A stretch of 27,616 nt of DNA from JACVRW01 sp036009005 (GTDB taxonomy: Bacteria > Actinomycetota > Thermoleophilia > Solirubrobacterales > Thermoleophilaceae). Numbering within the stretch: position 1 is the stretch's first letter; every line of letters starts with the position of its first letter. The position numbers and the translations under genes were made by a program. The stretch spans positions 1 to 27,616 of the forward strand of contig DASYMP010000068.1 in assembly GCA_036009005.1 (NCBI GenBank). The letters are read 5' to 3'. Below are positions 23,996 to 27,616 of this stretch, piece by piece. Under the pieces are notes generated by a model. That model was not told the DNA's origin. It did not search any database and saw only the letters and a program-made list of their open reading frames with translations.

Positions 23996-24028
23996 GGCTC
24001 AGTCCATGGTAGCTGCGAGGATGCCATC

Positions 24029-24619
24029 GTGGTCACCTCTGTCCTGTCAGACGGCACGATCCGCCGCCTCGTGGAGGAGGACCGGATCAAGATCAGGCCG
24101 TGGGATCCCTCGATGGTCCAGCCCGCGAGCGTGGATCTGAAGCTCGGAACCTCGTTCCGGGTCTTCCACAACCACCGCCTGCCCGCCATCGACCTGGCCA
24201 AGCCGCCCGCGGGCGTGACGGAGCACGTGCAGATCGACGAGAGCGCCAGCTTCGTGATCCACCCCGGCGAGTTCGTGCTGGGCGCGACCGTCGAGTGGGT
24301 GGAGCTGCCGGACGACATCGTGGCGCGGATCGAGGGCAAGTCGAGCCTCGGGCGCCTGGGTCTGATCGTGCACGCCACGGCCGGCTTCGTGGACCCCGGC
24401 TTCAGCGGCACGCTCACGCTCGAGATCACCAATCTCACGCGCGTGCCGATCATCCTGTGGCCCGGCAAACCGATAGCCCAGCTCTCGTTCATGGCACTCG
24501 ACCGGCCCGCAGAGCGCCCCTACGGGCACCCGGATCTCGGAAGCCATTACCACGGCCAGGCGGAGGCCACGGAGTCGCGCTACGAGGGCGGTCCGGCGGC
24601 CAAGCCGCAAAGTCCATGA
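24029..24619 (+). CDS. dcd: dCTP deaminase (possibly bifunctional with dUTPase activity)
   Basis: 196 residues from GTG 24029, with GAGG about 8 bases upstream. The protein closely follows the mycobacterial Dcd pattern: MVQPASVDLKLGTSFRVF, HPGEFVLGATVE, RIEGKSSLGRLGLIVHATAG with the catalytic Glu, FVDPGFSGTLTLEI and WPGKPIAQLSF. The M. tuberculosis enzyme is bifunctional (dCTP to dUMP), and the similarity in the GLIVHATAGF region is consistent with that, but monofunctional activity cannot be excluded. It supplies dUTP/dUMP for thymidylate synthesis. Confidence 0.93.
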   Translation: MVTSVLSDGTIRRLVEEDRIKIRPWDPSMVQPASVDLKLGTSFRVFHNHRLPAIDLAKPPAGVTEHVQIDESASFVIHPGEFVLGATVEWVELPDDIVARIEGKSSLGRLGLIVHATAGFVDPGFSGTLTLEITNLTRVPIILWPGKPIAQLSFMALDRPAERPYGHPDLGSHYHGQAEATESRYEGGPAAKPQSP

Positions 24620-24626
24620 ATTTCTT

Positions 24627-24655
24627 TTCAAGTTCACCGCCCCATTTCCGATACA
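24627..24655 (+). promoter_or_regulatory. Candidate promoter upstream of the zinc-ribbon gene
   Basis: The only AT-richer patch in the area. TTCAAG (24627-24632) and GATACA (24650-24655) are separated by 17 bases, the ideal spacing, but each matches the sigma-70-type consensus at only about three of six positions. Transcription would start close to the ATG at 24667. Confidence 0.28.
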
Positions 24656-24666
24656 GCTGGCAGAGG

Positions 24667-25110
24667 ATGGAAGCGATGGACGCACCAGGCGACAACACCC
24701 ACTTCACGAAGCGCGTGACCCTGCCCAGCGGGAAGACGATCGAGGTCGTCTACTTCGCTGACGACGGCCGCGTGGCCGATGTCGTGGACACCCGCCCGGC
24801 GCCCCCGGTCGAGCCGCACCAGGATCTCCACGTGTGCCTCGACTGCGACTCCGAGCTGGTCTACCCGATCGAGTGGGAAGAGGCCGGGCCGGAGAACTGG
24901 AGCGTGGTGCTCCACTGCCCGAACTGCGACATCTCCCGCGAGGGCGTCTTCTCGCAGGACAACGTCGAGCTGTTCGACGAGGAGCTCGACCGCGGCGCCG
25001 ACACGCTGGCCCGAGACTACAAGCGCCTCATGCGCGCCAACATGGCTGACGAGATCGACCGCTTCGTCGGCGCTCTCACGGCCGGCGCGATCCTCCCGGA
25101 AGACTTCTAG
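24667..25110 (+). CDS. Small zinc-ribbon protein of unknown function
   Basis: 147 residues from ATG 24667 (an ATG nine bases later is equally possible; AGAGG precedes both). A pair of CxxC motifs, Cys57-x2-Cys60 (CLDC) and Cys84-x2-Cys87 (CPNC), 23 residues apart, should form a zinc ribbon. Before it is a short beta-rich stretch (TLPSGKTIEVVYFADDGRV); after it an acidic helical region of about 60 residues (NVELFDEELDRGADTLARDYKRLM). It has no recognisable catalytic motif. A role in nucleic-acid or protein binding is plausible from the ribbon alone. It follows dcd but has its own AT-rich upstream region. Confidence 0.75.
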   Translation: MEAMDAPGDNTHFTKRVTLPSGKTIEVVYFADDGRVADVVDTRPAPPVEPHQDLHVCLDCDSELVYPIEWEEAGPENWSVVLHCPNCDISREGVFSQDNVELFDEELDRGADTLARDYKRLMRANMADEIDRFVGALTAGAILPEDF

Positions 25111-25138
25111 GCCTCACTCGCCTCGGAGGCATCACTCC

Positions 25139-25158
25139 GCCGGCGACTCCGCGCCGGC
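25139..25158. terminator. GC-rich hairpin between convergent genes
   Basis: GCCGGCG (25139-25145) and CGCCGGC (25152-25158) form a perfect 7-bp stem with a 6-base loop, in the 56-base gap between the convergent zinc-ribbon and polyprenyl synthase genes. A second small dyad, GCCTC-G-GAGGC, lies at 25120-25130. No T-tract follows, which is common in high-GC actinobacteria. A bidirectional terminator is the simplest reading. Confidence 0.5.
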
Positions 25159-25166
25159 CTCGTGCA

Positions 25167-26141
25167 CTACGCGTAGCGCTCCACGACGCCCTCGGCGACG
25201 AGCTGGAGCGCGTGCCGGCGCTGCTCTGTGACGTCGAGGCCGTCCAGCACGCGCTTCGCGTCGTCCACGTGGCCGAGCGCCTCCGCGCGCGCCTCCTCGA
25301 GCGCGCCCGTGGCCGCTATGCGGTCGCAGATGGCAGCCGCCTCCTCCGCGCACCTCACAGCGCCCGTCAGGGCCGGGTCGCGCCGGCGCGCCAGGATCAG
25401 CGGCAGCGTGACCGTGCCGTCGAACAGGTCCGCGCCGCGCGGCTTCCCGGTGCGCTCGGGCGGCCCTGAGACGTCGAGCACGTCGTCGAGCATCTGGAAG
25501 GCCACGCCGAGCTGCTCGCCGAAGCGGCCGAGCGGGTCCGCCAGATCCGGCCGCTCCCCGAACACGGCGCCGAGACGGCAGGAGGCCTCGAACAGGCTCG
25601 CGGTCTTCAGCCGGCAGCGCTCGAGGTAGCGCTCGCGGGTCACGGACTCGCTCCAGGCGTCGGCGCGCTGCATCAGCTCGCCGCGCGCGAGCGCCGACGA
25701 CGCCGTGGAGAGAGCGCTCACCGCGGCCTCGCTCCCGGTGGCCGCAAGCTCCGCGAACGCGCGCGAGAAGAGCAGATCACCGGTGGCGGTGGCCGCCCGG
25801 CGTCCGCCGCTCGAGAAGACCGTGGCGCGCCCGCGCCGCAGCTCCGCGCCGTCCAGCACGTCGTCGTGGACGAGCGTCGCCATGTGAAGCAGCTCGACCG
25901 CGGCGCCGGCGGACACGAGCCGGTCGCTCGGCTCTCCGGCGCATAGGAACACCAGCACGGGGCGCAGCCGCTTTCCGCCGGCGGCGAGCGTGCCCCCGGC
26001 GTGGCGCGCTAGCTCGTCCCCGTGCCCGCCCGCCACCTCGGCGAGCCGCTCCTCGGTCCGCTCGAGCAGGTCGGCGAGCGTGGGACCGCCCGCGGCGAGC
26101 ACGGCGCCGAGCTGCGCCTGGGCGCTGTTGCTCACGGTCAC
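25167..26141 (-). CDS. Polyprenyl diphosphate synthase (menaquinone side chain)
   Basis: 324 residues from GTG 26141, overlapping the methyltransferase TGA by 4 bases; a second GTG six bases later is possible. Both aspartate-rich motifs of trans-isoprenyl synthases are intact: DDVLD at 93-97 (LVHDDVLDGAELRRG) and DDVLD at 219-223 (FQMLDDVLDVSG). GGKRLRP at 55-61 binds the allylic/isopentenyl diphosphate. Such enzymes chain isopentenyl units for quinone tails. Its position directly after menG/ubiE and the bc complex genes supports a hepta-, octa- or nonaprenyl synthase for menaquinone, in the HepT/IspB group; chain length is not predictable here. Confidence 0.87.
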   Translation of the reverse strand: MTVSNSAQAQLGAVLAAGGPTLADLLERTEERLAEVAGGHGDELARHAGGTLAAGGKRLRPVLVFLCAGEPSDRLVSAGAAVELLHMATLVHDDVLDGAELRRGRATVFSSGGRRAATATGDLLFSRAFAELAATGSEAAVSALSTASSALARGELMQRADAWSESVTRERYLERCRLKTASLFEASCRLGAVFGERPDLADPLGRFGEQLGVAFQMLDDVLDVSGPPERTGKPRGADLFDGTVTLPLILARRRDPALTGAVRCAEEAAAICDRIAATGALEEARAEALGHVDDAKRVLDGLDVTEQRRHALQLVAEGVVERYA

Positions 26142-26830
26142 GGCTTCGTACCCGCGTGGATCGCGATGATGCCGCCCGCCGTGAGCAGCCAGCGCACGTC
26201 CTCGAGCCCCGCGGCGGCCATCCGCGCGCCAAGCTCCTCCGGGCCCGGGAAGCGCCGCACGCTGCTCGGGAGGTACGTGTACGCCTCGGGGTCCCCCGCC
26301 ACGCGCCCGAGCGCCGGCACGACGCTGTCGAACCAGGCCCTGAAGAACCACGACAGCGGCGGCTTCTGCGGCGTCGTGATCTCGAGCACGACCACGCGGC
26401 CACCCGGCTTCGTGACGCGCGTCATCTCGCGGAGCCCCCTGTCCAGATCCGCGAAGTTGCGTGCGCCGAAGCCCACGGTCGCGGCGTCGAAGCTGTCGTC
26501 CGGGTGGGCGAGCGCCAGCGCGTCGCCCTCCTCGAAGCGAAGGCCGGGCGCCTTCTGACGCGCCAGCTCCAGCATCGCGGGTGCGAAGTCCATGCCCGTC
26601 ACCTCGGCGCCGCGCCGAGCCAGCTCGACAGCGAGGTCGCCGGTCCCGGTCGCCACGTCCAGGGCGGTCGAGCCGGGGCCCACCCGCGCGAGGTCCACGG
26701 CGCGCTCGCGCCAGCGGTGGTGCATCCCGGCGGTCATCACCGAGTTCATCCGGTCGTACACGCGGGCGATGCGGTCGAACATCGCCCGGACCTGCGTGTC
26801 GGGGAGCGTCCCCGACGAGGCTTCCGGCAC
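26138..26830 (-). CDS. menG: Demethylmenaquinone methyltransferase (MenG/UbiE)
   Basis: 230 residues from GTG 26830, whose first base is the last base of the qcrC TAG. SAM-dependent methyltransferase with the UbiE start MFDRIARVYDRMNSVMTAGMHHRWR (as overlapping conserved pieces), SAM motif I LDVATGTGDLAVELA, VTGMDFAPAML, and the family motif VGFGARNFADLDRGLREM. It adds the final methyl group to demethylmenaquinone (or to the ubiquinone precursor; menaquinone is expected in actinobacteria). Sits between the bc complex gene and the prenyl synthase gene in one operon. Confidence 0.92.
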   Translation of the reverse strand: MPEASSGTLPDTQVRAMFDRIARVYDRMNSVMTAGMHHRWRERAVDLARVGPGSTALDVATGTGDLAVELARRGAEVTGMDFAPAMLELARQKAPGLRFEEGDALALAHPDDSFDAATVGFGARNFADLDRGLREMTRVTKPGGRVVVLEITTPQKPPLSWFFRAWFDSVVPALGRVAGDPEAYTYLPSSVRRFPGPEELGARMAAAGLEDVRWLLTAGGIIAIHAGTKP

Positions 26831-27543
26831 TACTCGCCCTTCAGCGAGGCGACGTACTTGACCAGCTGGTCGAACTGCTTGGGGTTCTGCTGCTGCATCT
26901 GCTGGTAGGGCGGCATCGGCGGCGTTGGGTTCACGAGCGTGCGCGCGATGGCGTCCTTGCCGAGCCGCTCGCCGACGTTCGTGAGGTTCGGGCCGAGCGT
27001 GTTCCCGTTCTCGCCGACCTTGTGGCAGCCGAGGCAGCCGGACGACGCCATCACCTCCTGCCCTCGCTCGAGCCCCGGCGGCGCGGCCTGCTCGATCTCA
27101 GTCGGGGAGCCGGCCAGCGCTCCGAGAATCGTGAGGTACGCCATGGCGGCGATCGTCGCGATGCCGGCCGTCATGGCGATCGGCCGCCGGAGCGGGTGCC
27201 GCTCGGGGCCGCGGTCGATGAACGGCAGCACGAGCAGGAGCACCAGGCAGATCGTCGGTATGCCGATCGTCGCCATGAAGACGAGCGCCGGCGGCTTCAC
27301 CACGCGCAGCAGCTCGAACAGGAAGAAGAAGTACCACTCGGGACGCGGCGTGTAGGTGGTGGTGGTGGGATCCGCCTTCGGCCCCAGCTCCGCGCCGAAC
27401 AGCACTGCCATCGTGATGATCACCACGAGCACGATCACGGCCATCCAGCTGTCCTTGGCCACGGCGTACGGGAAGAACGGCTTGCCCTGGTTCTTCAGGA
27501 TCGAGTACTCGCGGAGGTACTGCTCCTTCTCGCGTGCGTCCAT
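26830..27543 (-). CDS. qcrC: Menaquinol:cytochrome c reductase cytochrome b/c fusion subunit
   Basis: 237 residues from ATG 27543, with AGGAGGT about 8 bases upstream. The first half is the C-terminal part of cytochrome b (subunit IV-like) with three membrane helices and the quinol-site PEWY motif at 68-71 (RPEWYFFFLF). After a fourth helix (about 120-145) comes a cytochrome c domain with one haem site, Cys170-x2-Cys173-His174, and a likely Met210 ligand in NPTPPMPPY. This split (cyt b N-half separate, C-half fused to cyt c) is known from the Bacillus QcrC subunit and menaquinol-oxidising relatives. It passes electrons from menaquinol to the terminal oxidase. Confidence 0.9.
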   Translation of the reverse strand: MDAREKEQYLREYSILKNQGKPFFPYAVAKDSWMAVIVLVVIITMAVLFGAELGPKADPTTTTYTPRPEWYFFFLFELLRVVKPPALVFMATIGIPTICLVLLLVLPFIDRGPERHPLRRPIAMTAGIATIAAMAYLTILGALAGSPTEIEQAAPPGLERGQEVMASSGCLGCHKVGENGNTLGPNLTNVGERLGKDAIARTLVNPTPPMPPYQQMQQQNPKQFDQLVKYVASLKGE

Positions 27544-27546
27544 CGC

Positions 27547-27616
27547 TCAGACCTCCTCTCTCAGGAGGTCCTTCTTCTCGGCCTTCAGCCAGGGCGGCGC
27601 CGTGGTGCCGAGCTTC
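27547..27616 (-). CDS. qcrB: Cytochrome b N-terminal subunit, C-terminal end only
   Basis: The frame open from the right edge encodes KLGTTAPPWLKAEKKDLLRE plus EV and stops with TGA at 27549-27547, three bases before the qcrC ATG. Position directly before the cyt b C-half/cyt c gene and the short Lys/Glu-rich tail fit the end of a separate cytochrome b (QcrB-like) subunit. Only 22 or so residues are visible, so the assignment rests mainly on context. Confidence 0.6.
   Translation of the reverse strand, partial: KLGTTAPPWLKAEKKDLLREEV
27550..27570 (-). promoter_or_regulatory. qcrC: Hairpin sequestering the qcrC Shine-Dalgarno
   Basis: On the coding strand GACCTCCT (27570-27563) and AGGAGGTC (27557-27550) are perfect complements separated by GAGAG. 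The 3' arm is the Shine-Dalgarno AGGAGGT of qcrC, and the hairpin lies within the last codons of qcrB. In the mRNA the site would be closed until a ribosome finishing qcrB opens it, giving translational coupling. The structure is seen; its function is inferred. Confidence 0.55.

Overview
The window is very GC-rich and densely coded, with many GTG starts and stop/start overlaps of the GTGA or ATGA type. The block rpsF / ssb-rpsR-rplI-dnaB-purA, a Bacillus-like split cytochrome bc complex (a qcrB end plus a cytochrome b/c fusion), menaquinone genes, a Mycobacterium-like dCTP deaminase, and a TreT-type trehalose synthase beside an actinobacterial-type GT20 together suggest an actinobacterium. My best guess is the Thermoleophilia/Solirubrobacterales side. 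That is inferred from gene content and protein character; no search was run.

Layout. 1-428 (+) is the end of thiL. 354-524 (-) is a small, previously easy-to-miss gene with a strong ribosome-binding site, lying downstream of 576-2279 (-), a membrane protein with a degenerate M28-peptidase-like domain. 2306-6928 (+) is a tightly packed unit: OmpR-type response regulator, histidine kinase, lipoprotein HtrA protease, inositol-monophosphatase-family enzyme and a small GHKL-like (RsbW-like) protein. It continues into 6940-9641 (+), a TreT-type GT4 enzyme and a GT20 enzyme. 9642-10100 is the only long non-coding stretch; it holds a striking set of nested inverted repeats and a possible rpsF leader hairpin.

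10101-15745 (+) is the replication/ribosome block: rpsF with a very long acidic Ala/Pro tail, a convergent YihY-family membrane gene, ssb, rpsR, rplI, dnaB and purA. 15722-21792 (-) reads, in transcription order, class IV aminotransferase, UDP-sugar 2-epimerase, nucleotide-sugar 6-dehydrogenase, Gfo/Idh oxidoreductase, left-handed beta-helix acyltransferase, a conserved membrane protein and an RDD protein. The middle four look like most of a pathway to a UDP-N-acetyl-hexosaminuronic acid (WbpA/B/D/I-like), probably for a surface polysaccharide. A tRNA-Lys lies immediately upstream.

21878-23995 (-) carries a STAS anti-anti-sigma factor, a TPR-like membrane protein, tatC and tatA. 24029-25110 (+) has dcd and a small zinc-ribbon protein. 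25167-27616 (-) is a respiratory/menaquinone operon: qcrB end, qcrC (cyt b C-half fused to cyt c), menG/ubiE and a polyprenyl diphosphate synthase.

No mobile element, CRISPR array or phage gene was recognised. The most unusual signals are non-coding or translational: the nested palindrome at 9721-9818, hairpins that involve Shine-Dalgarno sequences at 527-548 and 27550-27570, and an apparent CTG start codon in the 2-epimerase gene.
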